NCBI GenBank assembly: GCA_002338505.1 | Contig: DDIK01000144.1 | Location: 1 to 34,096 of the forward strand | Reading direction: 5' to 3' | Length of the DNA stretch: 34,096 nucleotides | Origin: Bacteriovorax sp. UBA1852 | Lineage (GTDB): Bacteria; Bdellovibrionota; Bacteriovoracia; Bacteriovoracales; Bacteriovoracaceae | Shown: positions 7,936 to 15,614 of the stretch, one piece after another | How the letters are laid out: every line of letters begins with the position of its first letter | How positions within the stretch are numbered: the first letter of the stretch is position 1 | The notes under the pieces: model-generated | The model's database searches: none | Told to the model about the DNA's origin: nothing | Seen by the model: the letters and a program-made list of their open reading frames with translations, nothing else | Position numbers and translations under genes: made by a program

Positions 7936-8627
7936 TTGCTGATGCAAAAATCTTAATCGTCGAAGATGATAATAATCTTGGAGACACTCTTCATGAGTAT
8001 CTTAATTCAAGTGGACAGCAATGCTTTCTTGCAAAGAGTGTAAGTGAGGCGAAGACGATCTTTGAAAGCGAATGCCCTGATATTGTTCTCATGGACATCA
8101 CCCTACCAGATGGTAATGGACTTGAGCTTGCTCGAATTTTTAGAGAAAGTAGAAAAGACTTCTTCTTACTCTTTCTATCTGCTCTTAATGATCCTGACAC
8201 AAAAGTCGAGGGCTTTGAAATTGGAGCAGAAGACTATATTACAAAGCCTTTTGCGATCAAAGAGCTTCTCATTAGACTAGAGAGACTTAAAGAATTTAGA
8301 CAGGATCTCTCAAAGGATGAAGAAGAGATCAGTATTGGCGATTTAAAAATATGGTTTAAAAAGTTTGAAGTTAAAGATGGTTTAGGAAATATACTTCCTC
8401 TCTCACAAAAAGAATGTGCCATTTTAAAACTTCTTCTCGCAAATCAAGGAAATGCAACAACAAGAGATGAGATCATCGACAAGGTTTGGGGTGAAGATAA
8501 GTATCCAAGTCACCGAACTGTCGACAATTATATTGTAAAATTAAGGAAATGGGCAGACTCTGATACTCAGGGGCCGATGGAAATACAAAGTATACGCGGA
8601 ATTGGATATAAATTAATCATTAAATAA
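7932..8627 (+). CDS. OmpR-family response regulator, partner of the upstream kinase
   Basis: The N-terminal receiver (1-120) has the acidic pair in IVEDDNN, phospho-acceptor Asp55 in VLMDITLPDGNG, Ser83 in FLSALND, and Lys105 in DYITKPF. The C-terminal winged helix (about 135-231) shows LSQKECAILKLLL, VWGEDKYPSHRTVDNYI and IRGIGYKL, typical of OmpR/PhoB. The ATG overlaps the kinase stop, so the pair is translationally coupled. It is followed 24 nt later by hemE. Regulation of the surrounding hem genes is a natural target, but no operator was identified. Confidence 0.93.
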   Translation: MIADAKILIVEDDNNLGDTLHEYLNSSGQQCFLAKSVSEAKTIFESECPDIVLMDITLPDGNGLELARIFRESRKDFFLLFLSALNDPDTKVEGFEIGAEDYITKPFAIKELLIRLERLKEFRQDLSKDEEEISIGDLKIWFKKFEVKDGLGNILPLSQKECAILKLLLANQGNATTRDEIIDKVWGEDKYPSHRTVDNYIVKLRKWADSDTQGPMEIQSIRGIGYKLIIK

Positions 8628-8651
8628 TCAAGTGATAAAAGGATATAAAGA

Positions 8652-9689
8652 ATGGGACTTTTTACAGATAGAACAATTGATGGAGAGAAGAATACAGTAC
8701 CTGTGTGGTTCATGAGACAAGCTGGTCGCTACCATGATCATTATCAAAACCTCAAAAAGACTCATGACTTTATGACTCTATGTAAGGAGCCCGCTCTCGC
8801 TAGAGACGTCACGATGGGGCCTATGGATGACTTTAATTTTGATGCCGCTATTCTCTTTTCAGATCTTCTCTTTCCACTTGAGCAATTGGGATTAGGTCTA
8901 GAGTATAAGCCAGGCCCAGTTCTAGAAAAGAAACTATCAACTGTTGAGACAGTAAAGAACTTAAAAGAAATTGATACTGCAGAAAGTTTTTATAAATTTC
9001 AAGGAGAGGCATGTACTCTTTTAAAAGAGTCTCTAAAGCCTAATAAAACCCTACTCGGCTTCGTAGGTGCGCCATTTACTCTCTATACTTATGGAGTTGA
9101 AGGTTCTCACTCTGGAGCACTTTATCAGTCAAAACTAGGTCTTTATGATGGAAGATGGGATGCCTTTATTGAAAAACTTATTCCAAACCTTTTAACAGAA
9201 ATGAGAATTCAGGCCCAAGGTGGTGCGGATGCCATGTGCTTATTTGATACAGCAAGTGGAGAACTTGCATTTTCTGACTTTAAGAACTTTCTCTTACCAG
9301 CACTAAGAACTGTAACATCACAATTTAAAAAAGAATTTCCTGATAAGAAGATTATTTATTATTCGAAATTTACTCACCTACACTATCTAAGAGAAATTCA
9401 AGATGACAATATCGATGTACTTGGTGTGGATTGGAGAATGGATCTTCCAAGTGTCTTTAAAGAGTTTTCAAATGATTACTATATTCAAGGTAATCTTGAA
9501 CCTGCTTATCTCGGTCTTCCATGGGAGACTCTTGAATCAAAGTGGAGAGAACTCTATAGAGAACTTCAGGACCACAATGTCGACTTTTCCAAGTGGATCT
9601 GTGGACTTGGTCATGGTTGTCTCCAATGGATCCCTCAAGACAATGTTAAAAAGAGTGTAGCGCTTATTCAGAGTGAGTTTAAATACTAA
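8652..9689 (+). CDS. hemE: Uroporphyrinogen decarboxylase
   Basis: HemE removes the four acetate carboxylates of uroporphyrinogen III to give coproporphyrinogen III, without a cofactor. The family signature PVWFMRQAGRY is at residues 18-28, and DAAILFSDLLFPLEQLG carries the conserved active-site Asp region. FVGAPFTLYTY and CGLGHGCLQW follow in order. The 345-residue length is typical. AAAGGATATAAAGA precedes the ATG. It is the fifth gene of the operon and lies 3 nt before hemN. Confidence 0.97.
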   Translation: MGLFTDRTIDGEKNTVPVWFMRQAGRYHDHYQNLKKTHDFMTLCKEPALARDVTMGPMDDFNFDAAILFSDLLFPLEQLGLGLEYKPGPVLEKKLSTVETVKNLKEIDTAESFYKFQGEACTLLKESLKPNKTLLGFVGAPFTLYTYGVEGSHSGALYQSKLGLYDGRWDAFIEKLIPNLLTEMRIQAQGGADAMCLFDTASGELAFSDFKNFLLPALRTVTSQFKKEFPDKKIIYYSKFTHLHYLREIQDDNIDVLGVDWRMDLPSVFKEFSNDYYIQGNLEPAYLGLPWETLESKWRELYRELQDHNVDFSKWICGLGHGCLQWIPQDNVKKSVALIQSEFKY

Positions 9690-9692
9690 GAG

Positions 9693-10907
9693 ATGGCGAC
9701 AAGAGAAGAATTTCTTCATTTAGCAAAGACCCACCCTGGGCCTTATCCGCGCTTTAATTACTACCCTCGAATTAGTGACTGGAAAGGTGGCGCGACAAAT
9801 GAAGATTGGAGTCTCGCTCTTAAAGATGCTAGGGGCCAAGAAGTTGATCTCTATATACATTTTCCTTTTTGTAAGAACTTCTGTCACTTCTGTGGCTGTA
9901 ATATAAAAATTCAATCAAGCTTGGATTCTCAAAGAGATTATATAGATGCTCTTAAAGAAGAAATCAAAAGTTACGAGGTAGAAAACTTTAAGATCAGAAA
10001 TCTCTTCTTTGGTGGCGGAACGCCAAATGCCACGAATATTGATCTTTTAAAAGAATTTTTGGACTTCTTATTTAAAAGGATTAATAAGTCAGATGATTTT
10101 AATTTTATTTCTGAGATGGATTTAAGAATTGATGAGAAGGACTTTTTAGAAGTCTTAAAAGACCATTCCTTAAGCGGGATATCTTTTGGGATTCAAGATC
10201 TCAACCCTGTCGTTTTAAACCTCATAGGGAGAAAGACAAATATAGATCAGCTCTTTGAAAAGATTGAAGGCCTTAAAGACTATGGATTTAAAGAAGTCGG
10301 TATTGATCTTCTCTATGGGCTACCTAAGCAAAATACAAAGCACCTTGAAAAACTTGATGAGTTGTTAAAGAAGTCTGTCATTAATAAAATATCACTCTAT
10401 CCCTTTGCACATGTTCCTTGGTTCTCTGATTACTACCCGGAATGGGATAAGTACAGGCCCTCAGTAGAAAAGAAAATGGAATACTACTATGAGGTCGATC
10501 AAGTTCTCTTAAAGAATGATTTCTTTCAAATTGGTTATGGCCATTATTTCAAAAAATCTTCAGAGCATTATCAAGACTTTCAAGATGGAAAAATCAATCG
10601 AACTGTTATGGGCTATTTCAAGGGGGCCTCAAAGACTCTCATTGGCTGTGGAGTAAGTGCCATCAGTATTTCGCCTACTGTTCTTAAGAAGAATCATAAA
10701 ATTATTGGTCAATATCTGGGAGCCCAGAATAAATTAAGTAAGTCCCATAGAATGACATCTCTAGATCTCAAGCAGTGGAATAAGCTACAAGAGATCTCAT
10801 CGAAGCCTTTAAGCATAGCAGAGAATAAAGATTTTATAGACCTGCAAAGATACTTCCTTCCTCATCTTTGTCAAAAGTATCTAACAAATACACATGGAGA
10901 CATATAA
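9693..10907 (+). CDS. hemN: Oxygen-independent coproporphyrinogen III dehydrogenase (radical SAM), shortened C-terminus
   Basis: HemN oxidatively decarboxylates coproporphyrinogen III to protoporphyrinogen IX using a [4Fe-4S] cluster and S-adenosylmethionine. The cluster ligands Cys60, Cys64 and Cys67 lie in FPFCKNFCHFCGC; the extra Cys69 is also typical of HemN. FFGGGTPN (SAM binding), FGIQDLN, IDLLYGLPKQ and GCGVSAIS follow in HemN order, which favours true HemN over the related HemW. The N-terminal RFNYYPRISDW matches the HemN RYTSYPT block. The 404 residues are about 50 fewer than E. coli HemN, and the C-terminal domain is reduced. The start is 3 nt after the hemE stop without a strong Shine-Dalgarno, so coupling is likely. 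The stop overlaps the next ATG. Confidence 0.9.
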   Translation: MATREEFLHLAKTHPGPYPRFNYYPRISDWKGGATNEDWSLALKDARGQEVDLYIHFPFCKNFCHFCGCNIKIQSSLDSQRDYIDALKEEIKSYEVENFKIRNLFFGGGTPNATNIDLLKEFLDFLFKRINKSDDFNFISEMDLRIDEKDFLEVLKDHSLSGISFGIQDLNPVVLNLIGRKTNIDQLFEKIEGLKDYGFKEVGIDLLYGLPKQNTKHLEKLDELLKKSVINKISLYPFAHVPWFSDYYPEWDKYRPSVEKKMEYYYEVDQVLLKNDFFQIGYGHYFKKSSEHYQDFQDGKINRTVMGYFKGASKTLIGCGVSAISISPTVLKKNHKIIGQYLGAQNKLSKSHRMTSLDLKQWNKLQEISSKPLSIAENKDFIDLQRYFLPHLCQKYLTNTHGDI

Positions 10908-11272
10908 TGAAAAAGTTAATCCTCACAAGCTTTCTTCTAAGTGGTATTGCACTAGCTAATCAAATTTCTGGAGTTATTGAATATCAAGTTAAAAAGGCAC
11001 CAAAAGGAGTCCTCTTTATATTTGCAAAGAAATTTAATAGCAAACGTCCTATGCCGATAGCTGTAAAGAAAATAGAAAGTCCTAAATTCCCTTTAAAGTT
11101 TAGCCTTGATAAATCAAATGCCATGATTCCAGACTCACCCTTTAGAGGGCCCTTTGAAGTTACTGCTCGTTTGAGTCCATCAGGGAGTGCTCTTGATAAG
11201 ACGGGTTATGAAGTTAAGACGACTAGACCTATTTCAGTCGGTACTTCAGATATTAAACTTATATTTAAGTAG
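10907..11272 (+). CDS. Exported CcmI/CycH-type Ig-like domain protein (cytochrome c maturation)
   Basis: This 121-residue protein has a signal peptide (MKKLILTSFLLSGIALA). The rest matches, from memory, the C-terminal Ig-like domain of CcmI/CycH: ISGVIEYQV, GVLFIFAKK, PMPIAVKKIESPKFPLKFSL, DSPFRGPFEVTARLSPSGSA and a final DIKLIF. CcmI presents apocytochrome c to the haem lyase in the periplasm. Here the domain stands alone, without the membrane and TPR parts of full CcmI. It starts within the hemN stop (TAATG) after GGAGA at 10896-10900, so it is in the haem operon. A longer frame to 10868 lacks a ribosome-binding site. The position fits a role in haem delivery to cytochromes. The family call is good, the function inferred. 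Confidence 0.75.
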   Translation: MKKLILTSFLLSGIALANQISGVIEYQVKKAPKGVLFIFAKKFNSKRPMPIAVKKIESPKFPLKFSLDKSNAMIPDSPFRGPFEVTARLSPSGSALDKTGYEVKTTRPISVGTSDIKLIFK

Positions 11273-11277
11273 GCCTC

Positions 11278-12210
11278 ATGATCAAATTGTCAGACAAAGA
11301 ACTAATACAATTTGTACAAACTGAATATGAGTCATACCAATTACAAAACTTTGATATTGATAGAGAAAGTGCTTTCAAAGAAATTACACGCGAGCTCGTT
11401 GAAGAATTAGAGGACTTAAATTCTTTAGAAACGAAGCAGGCCAGACTTGAACACTTCAAAGTAAAGAATGCAAATATTGAAGACTACGCAGAAAAATTAC
11501 TTACGATTGATGATAATCGAAGTGTGCTCTACGGCATCAGAAACTTAGGTGGTAATCCTGATATCCCCTTCATTCAATTAAGACCAAACTTTCAGATAAA
11601 CTCCAAGAGTGGTGCACTCAAAATATTCGAGCAATTAAGAGATGTGCTAAAAGTATTTAAACCTCTACATTTAAGTTTCCATACTCGTGAGAAAATAGAT
11701 GCCGACTTCTTTGGATCTATTCATATGGTTTCTAAAGTTAGTGATATATGTGCTCTTTCTCCTTGGCCTAAAGAAGAAAGAATAACATTTGAGAGTATAT
11801 CTGATGACTCTTATCATGACTGGTATAGACTTGGGTATGAAGAGTTTCATCGCGACTCACCAGAACTATCCACGAAAGTTTTAGTGAATAGAGCAGAGTC
11901 GATGGAAGATTCAAGAAATCAAGGATTACTAAAGTTTGTAAACCTAGACGGTGAACGTATTGGGCTGATTTCAGGAGAAAAGAGTGACTTCTTAGGACAC
12001 TCAGGTGTTTACTTTCATGAGATTTTCATAACTAAGAACTTTAAGGGACAAGGACTTGCAAAGGCTATTCAACGTAAGTTTGTGAATAGCTTTTGCCGTG
12101 ATCTTGAATATGTTTGGGATACGATTGATTCTCATAACCTTCCATCCTTTAAAACTGCTTTTTCTAATGGCCGTAGAGCTGTTCGATATGAGTGCTTTGT
12201 GAAGCTCTAG
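11278..12210 (+). CDS. GNAT-family acetyltransferase with unknown N-terminal domain
   Basis: The C-terminal part (about 175-310) is a GNAT fold. It has GLISGEKS, then HEIFITKNFKGQGLAKAIQ with the acetyl-CoA pyrophosphate-binding loop (KGQGLAKA, 256-263), and a terminal DSHNLPSFKTAFSNGRR that matches the family's N-x-x-S-x-x-x-x-x-x-x-G end motif. Residues 1-170 are charged and helical, then of mixed character, and are not recognised. The ATG lies 5 nt after the preceding stop, so it probably ends the haem operon. The acceptor substrate cannot be told from sequence. Confidence 0.72.
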   Translation: MIKLSDKELIQFVQTEYESYQLQNFDIDRESAFKEITRELVEELEDLNSLETKQARLEHFKVKNANIEDYAEKLLTIDDNRSVLYGIRNLGGNPDIPFIQLRPNFQINSKSGALKIFEQLRDVLKVFKPLHLSFHTREKIDADFFGSIHMVSKVSDICALSPWPKEERITFESISDDSYHDWYRLGYEEFHRDSPELSTKVLVNRAESMEDSRNQGLLKFVNLDGERIGLISGEKSDFLGHSGVYFHEIFITKNFKGQGLAKAIQRKFVNSFCRDLEYVWDTIDSHNLPSFKTAFSNGRRAVRYECFVKL

Positions 12211-12260
12211 CGAACAACGCAACGCACCTCCATATATTTTAGTTTAAAGATATAAAAAAT

Positions 12261-12269
12261 TGCTAACAT
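12261..12269 (+). promoter_or_regulatory. Extended -10 before the 59-codon ORF
   Basis: TGCTAACAT has the TGn extension and a TAACAT hexamer (4 of 6 to TATAAT). It ends 7 nt before the ATG at 12277, consistent with a leaderless transcript. No convincing -35 was seen. Confidence 0.35.
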
Positions 12270-12276
12270 CTTATTT

Positions 12277-12456
12277 ATGGAAATCAATCTAGAAAATACA
12301 TTCTATCAAAGTAGATTTGATGAGATACTAAGGCACATTACATCTCATGACCTTGATAAAGACCTATCTGTCATTTATCAAGCCAGAATGAAAATTGAGG
12401 AAGGTGATTTTGAAAATACACTTTCTATACTCAACTCTTCAGAATCAAAAACTTAA
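12277..12456 (+). CDS. Small ORF, 59 residues, TPR-like
   Basis: An ATG-initiated frame of 59 codons fills most of the gap after the GNAT gene. The peptide begins MEINLENTFYQSRFDEI and contains a segment with the spacing of one TPR helix pair (VIYQARMKIEEGDFENTLSIL: A, G, A/T-type small residues). It has no Shine-Dalgarno but a good extended -10 lies 7 nt upstream. It could be a genuine small protein or the remnant of a larger TPR protein. Composition is like the neighbouring genes. No other function can be offered. Confidence 0.4.
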   Translation: MEINLENTFYQSRFDEILRHITSHDLDKDLSVIYQARMKIEEGDFENTLSILNSSESKT

Positions 12457-12570
12457 CTAGACTCCAGTATTCTCTCCCCGACCCAAATTTTTTTATATTT
12501 TCAATTATTGTAGTTACCATAGCGCTTTTCTCAAATTAGATTATAAGTAAATTAAATAATGATGAGTTCT

Positions 12571-12930
12571 CTAGGGTTTTAAAAGAATATGCCCCTCTAA
12601 ATAAGCTACATATCTTGCTGGCTGTAACTCTCCGGCTGATATAATAGTTAAATCATTCTCATCAAAAGGGTTTTCATAGAAATAAAGTGAAAGTCCTTTT
12701 TTCGAACCGTTATATTTGAGCATTAAACCTAGTCGGTAAGTATCTAGGCCAAGACTGCGAGATATAATTTCTGGTGAGACTTTGATAGAAACTTCTGAGA
12801 GTGACTTTAGTTTATTAAATTCGATAGTTCTTATACCTAGAGAATCAAGATCTATTTCAACTTGAGTTAAATGGAATCTGCTAAAATCTCCATCAAAGAT
12901 TTTTATGAGTTTGGTTTTAATAATTTTCAT
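12571..12930 (-). CDS. Hypothetical protein, 119 residues
   Basis: I do not recognise this soluble, probably beta-rich protein (KIIKTKLIKIFDGDFSRFHL at the start; LGLMLKYNGSKKGLSLYFY in the middle). No signal peptide, cysteine pattern or catalytic motif is visible. It has no Shine-Dalgarno. It begins 13 nt after the stop of a possible 68-codon frame on the same strand, which also reads as beta-rich, so the two may form a unit. The 114 nt after the 59-codon ORF (12457-12570) contain no clear terminator, only an unpaired T-run near 12488. Confidence 0.5.
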   Translation of the reverse strand: MKIIKTKLIKIFDGDFSRFHLTQVEIDLDSLGIRTIEFNKLKSLSEVSIKVSPEIISRSLGLDTYRLGLMLKYNGSKKGLSLYFYENPFDENDLTIISAGELQPARYVAYLEGHILLKP

Positions 12931-12943
12931 AACTCAGAACACT

Positions 12944-13150
12944 TCATATGCTTAAATTAAAACATAAATTTGACTCTTGACCACTATTGTTAAAAATTTC
13001 AACATCATTAAAAAATAATGTTACTTTATCTTTAGTATTAACATCGTAAATAACATCGAGGTGGCTCATCTGATCTCCCTTAGTATTCATAGCAATACTC
13101 ACGACAACTACGAGTTGTAAAATAAACTTATCTTTTAAAGTGTATTTTAT
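12944..13150 (-). CDS. Possible 68-codon gene with an ATA start, or start-codon-loss pseudogene
   Basis: The minus-strand frame from 13150 to the TGA at 12944 is open for 68 codons and reads like a protein: alternating hydrophobics KFILQLVVVVSIAMNTKGD, then LDVIYDVNTKDKVTLFF. A strong AGGAG (plus-strand 13158-13162) lies exactly 7 nt before an ATA codon, where ATG would be expected. Either AUA is used as a rare start, or an ATG was lost. A fallback start is the ATG at 13069, preceded by GGGAG, which would give 41 residues. The function is unknown. It accounts for most of the otherwise empty 12931-13256 gap. Confidence 0.4.
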   Translation of the reverse strand: MKYTLKDKFILQLVVVVSIAMNTKGDQMSHLDVIYDVNTKDKVTLFFNDVEIFNNSGQESNLCFNLSI

Positions 13151-13256
13151 GATATAACTCCTATCGAAATAATATTATGGGTTCTATTAAACAATTAGCG
13201 ACATCTTACCAATTTAAGCTTGAAAGAAATATCGAATTATCAGATCAAATCTCTTC

Positions 13257-14168
13257 TTACAAGTTTAAATGAGTGAATAACTCAGCCCTCCAATATTCTA
13301 TCTGTTTGTCATCTTTAAGCAAGATAAAATGCTTATTATCTATAACACGAAAATATAATTTATATTCTGGCTCAATAGTACCTGCCTCTATCCACTCATA
13401 GGAATCCTGATACTTTATGTCGTGTGTAGATACAATCAATGATTTTATACTATACTCTTCCTGAAGCTTACTAAGGTTAACATTAAATGCAAGGTCAAAA
13501 TTCTCAAAACCAGGAAAAGATATGATTTTTTCTGATTTAGGGTATAAAATTACACCTTCCTCACTTTTAGTTTTAATACCAATATTAACTTTTTCAATCC
13601 TAGTGATGTAGGTTTCTTTATCCGTTTGAATAATTATCTTTAAGTACAAAGAATAATCCTTTATAGCAAAAGGATAAAAATATATTTTGTATCCAGAAAT
13701 AAAAGTATTCTTAATTTCTCTCATTGATGATGTTTCAGGATTCATAGTTCCTCTTCGATGGGTATGGGCCCAAATATAAAACTTCATCTGTAGAGGCAAA
13801 AGGTAATTTTGGGGAAGAGGTCCTCTTTTCCAAAAATTATTAGAAAGGTTAAACATTACATATAAAGCTAAAATTAAAATTGGTCCAAATAAGTATGAAG
13901 TCAATAGCTTTAAAGTAACTCCTTCTTCTAATCCCAAACCTATTTTAATAGTAAGAGTTATAAAAAAGCCAACAACTACAAAATAAATAAGAAGAGACAT
14001 CTTACCAAAATAAGGAATGACTCCTTCATCAACCTTAGAGTCTATTTCCAGGGGGGATTTATAAAGAGGATATAATCGAGCATACAAATATATGTATGCA
14101 AAAATGAGTGTGATAATTGAACAAGATATTATGAGACTAACGAGTAAGGTCTTAGTTGATGATGACAT
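13257..14168 (-). CDS. Membrane protein of unknown function, 303 residues
   Basis: There are three hydrophobic segments at about residues 6-30, 52-76 and 86-110, then a large soluble C-terminal part (about 115-303). The latter is beta-rich and has no cysteine or catalytic motif I recognise. The likely topology is membrane anchor plus an exposed domain. The start has only a distant AAGGA (12 nt). It is in the minus-strand group with the secreted and DUF3592 genes, separated by 122 and 67 nt, so co-transcription is uncertain. Confidence 0.6.
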   Translation of the reverse strand: MSSSTKTLLVSLIISCSIITLIFAYIYLYARLYPLYKSPLEIDSKVDEGVIPYFGKMSLLIYFVVVGFFITLTIKIGLGLEEGVTLKLLTSYLFGPILILALYVMFNLSNNFWKRGPLPQNYLLPLQMKFYIWAHTHRRGTMNPETSSMREIKNTFISGYKIYFYPFAIKDYSLYLKIIIQTDKETYITRIEKVNIGIKTKSEEGVILYPKSEKIISFPGFENFDLAFNVNLSKLQEEYSIKSLIVSTHDIKYQDSYEWIEAGTIEPEYKLYFRVIDNKHFILLKDDKQIEYWRAELFTHLNL

Positions 14169-14290
14169 TAGGTAATCTGTCCTTTTTTTATCAAGAAATT
14201 AATAGCCTGACTCTAGCCATTGTCTTTTATAGTATGAATATTATCGCACAAGCTAATTATAAAATCCGAGTGGTTTTAAAGTCAACAAAA

Positions 14291-14989
14291 CTACTTAATA
14301 GGGATGGAGAAGTCTTGCTCGTCATCCGTGTTTGAAACTTGGGAGATTCTTTTAGAGAAAGTACTAGTCTGAATGTAGATAAAGATATTTTCACCTTTCT
14401 TTTGAGTTACTTTAACACTAAAAGTCGCATCTCTATTATTCACTAAGTATTCTGATATATCTTGTGTGCCACTTGCACCATGAAACCCCATAATGACCTT
14501 ACCATTTACAAGAATATTAGATGAATGATGTTTTCCTACGTGGATAAACCCCGGACTCTCACCAACAAGGACAGCTTTTTTATTATCAGGCTCTACTTTA
14601 AAGTTGAAAGAATAATCTATTCCGCTTTTAGAGGTTGAAATAAACAAAGCTGGGATTTGAGAGCTTGCTCTCCTTAGCGATAAGGAGTAGTTACTTCCCT
14701 GCTTGTACTTATTAGGATGAAATTTTATTTTTCCAGAATTCTCTTCTTTTAAGATAAACAGAAGTTCTCTTTTTAGGAAGTCAGGCATATTACTACTTGA
14801 CTCCTTAAGAGGATGATCCTTATGAAATAACTTTTTTTTACTAGGATCTTCCAATTCCCAAGCCTTCTTTTGATTTAAGAATAAACTTGATTCATCACCA
14901 GATGAAGAAATAAAGAACTTTGCTTCCTGTAAATTAGCCATTGTATTACTTCCTATTATAGACATAAAAATTACAATTAAGAGATTCAT
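14291..14989 (-). CDS. Exported protein of unknown function, 232 residues
   Basis: The N-terminus MNLLIVIFMSIIGSNTMA is a signal peptide with a likely cleavage after the second Ala-type site near residue 18. The mature part has alternating polar/hydrophobic beta stretches (YSFNFKVEPDNKKAVLVG, ATFSVKVTQKKGENIFIYI), suggesting a periplasmic or surface beta-sandwich. No catalytic motif or cysteine is seen. AGGA lies 7 nt before the ATG. It has no recognised homologue from memory. Confidence 0.6.
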   Translation of the reverse strand: MNLLIVIFMSIIGSNTMANLQEAKFFISSSGDESSLFLNQKKAWELEDPSKKKLFHKDHPLKESSSNMPDFLKRELLFILKEENSGKIKFHPNKYKQGSNYSLSLRRASSQIPALFISTSKSGIDYSFNFKVEPDNKKAVLVGESPGFIHVGKHHSSNILVNGKVIMGFHGASGTQDISEYLVNNRDATFSVKVTQKKGENIFIYIQTSTFSKRISQVSNTDDEQDFSIPIK

Positions 14990-15056
14990 ACTGATATCCT
15001 AGTACATATATTTTTCGGACAGGAGGTATTTAAGTCAAGGTCTATCGTTACAGAAA

Positions 15057-15536
15057 TTAAGCTTCAAAAAACCTATAACAAAAAATGCTCATAAAAATGA
15101 ACAAAATTCCTACAAAAAAACCAACGAAGTTCGATACTGAGTGATTGAATTCAAGAGCCGAGTTCAGTGGATTCCTTGGATTATAGTAGACCCTAACCTT
15201 TTGACCTACGGGGTACTTTTCCAACAAGTTGTTTGCGATGGTGTCACTAGTTGCACCTCCGATTGATACACGTGTACCTGAATATAATTTTTCTTCTATG
15301 GCAAAATGATATTCAATTTGAGCCTGGCCTACTTTAATATCTCCGAGCATCGAATTTGTGGATTTAAGATCACCAGAACGCGAAGTCACACTACTACCAA
15401 TCTTTGAACTAACAATTACACCTTCAACACTGGGCCAATTCTTACTATTTTTAATCTCAAGAATGAATGAGGCGCTTTGAAATACGCAAAAGAGCCCCAT
15501 AATAAAAATAAAAGAACATATAATCTTTAATAGCAC
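15057..15536 (-). CDS. DUF3592 family membrane protein
   Basis: This 159-residue protein has membrane segments at about 4-24 and 136-156 flanking an extracytoplasmic beta domain. The DUF3592 hallmarks are present: NWPSVEGVIVSSKIG near the start, YHFAIEEKLYSGTRVSIG, and YPVGQKVRVYYNPRNPLNSALE. The family's function is not known. The start is GTG, with GAGG 8 nt upstream and a near-consensus promoter further up. It probably begins a minus-strand unit with the exported and membrane proteins downstream. Confidence 0.82.
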   Translation of the reverse strand: MLLKIICSFIFIMGLFCVFQSASFILEIKNSKNWPSVEGVIVSSKIGSSVTSRSGDLKSTNSMLGDIKVGQAQIEYHFAIEEKLYSGTRVSIGGATSDTIANNLLEKYPVGQKVRVYYNPRNPLNSALEFNHSVSNFVGFFVGILFIFMSIFCYRFFEA

Positions 15537-15572
15537 TAAGGTACCTCACGCAACCATCCTCATAACAAAAAT

Positions 15573-15600
15573 ATTATACACACTTAAAATAGTATTTCAA
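15573..15600 (-). promoter_or_regulatory. Near-consensus sigma70 promoter of the DUF3592 gene
   Basis: On the minus strand TTGAAA (15595-15600), a 16-bp spacer and a perfect TATAAT (15573-15578) lie about 37 nt before the GTG start, leaving room for an ordinary leader with GAGG. Confidence 0.6.
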
Positions 15601-15614
15601 GTAACTCTGTCTAT

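Noticed and set aside
12470..12500. T-run after the 59-codon ORF as a terminator
   Set aside because: No stem of useful length precedes the T-run.
13177..13272. 31-codon plus-strand frame (begins MGSIKQLATSYQFKLERN)
   Set aside because: Reads plausibly but has no Shine-Dalgarno or well-placed -10, and runs into the end of the convergent 303-residue gene. Too short to support.
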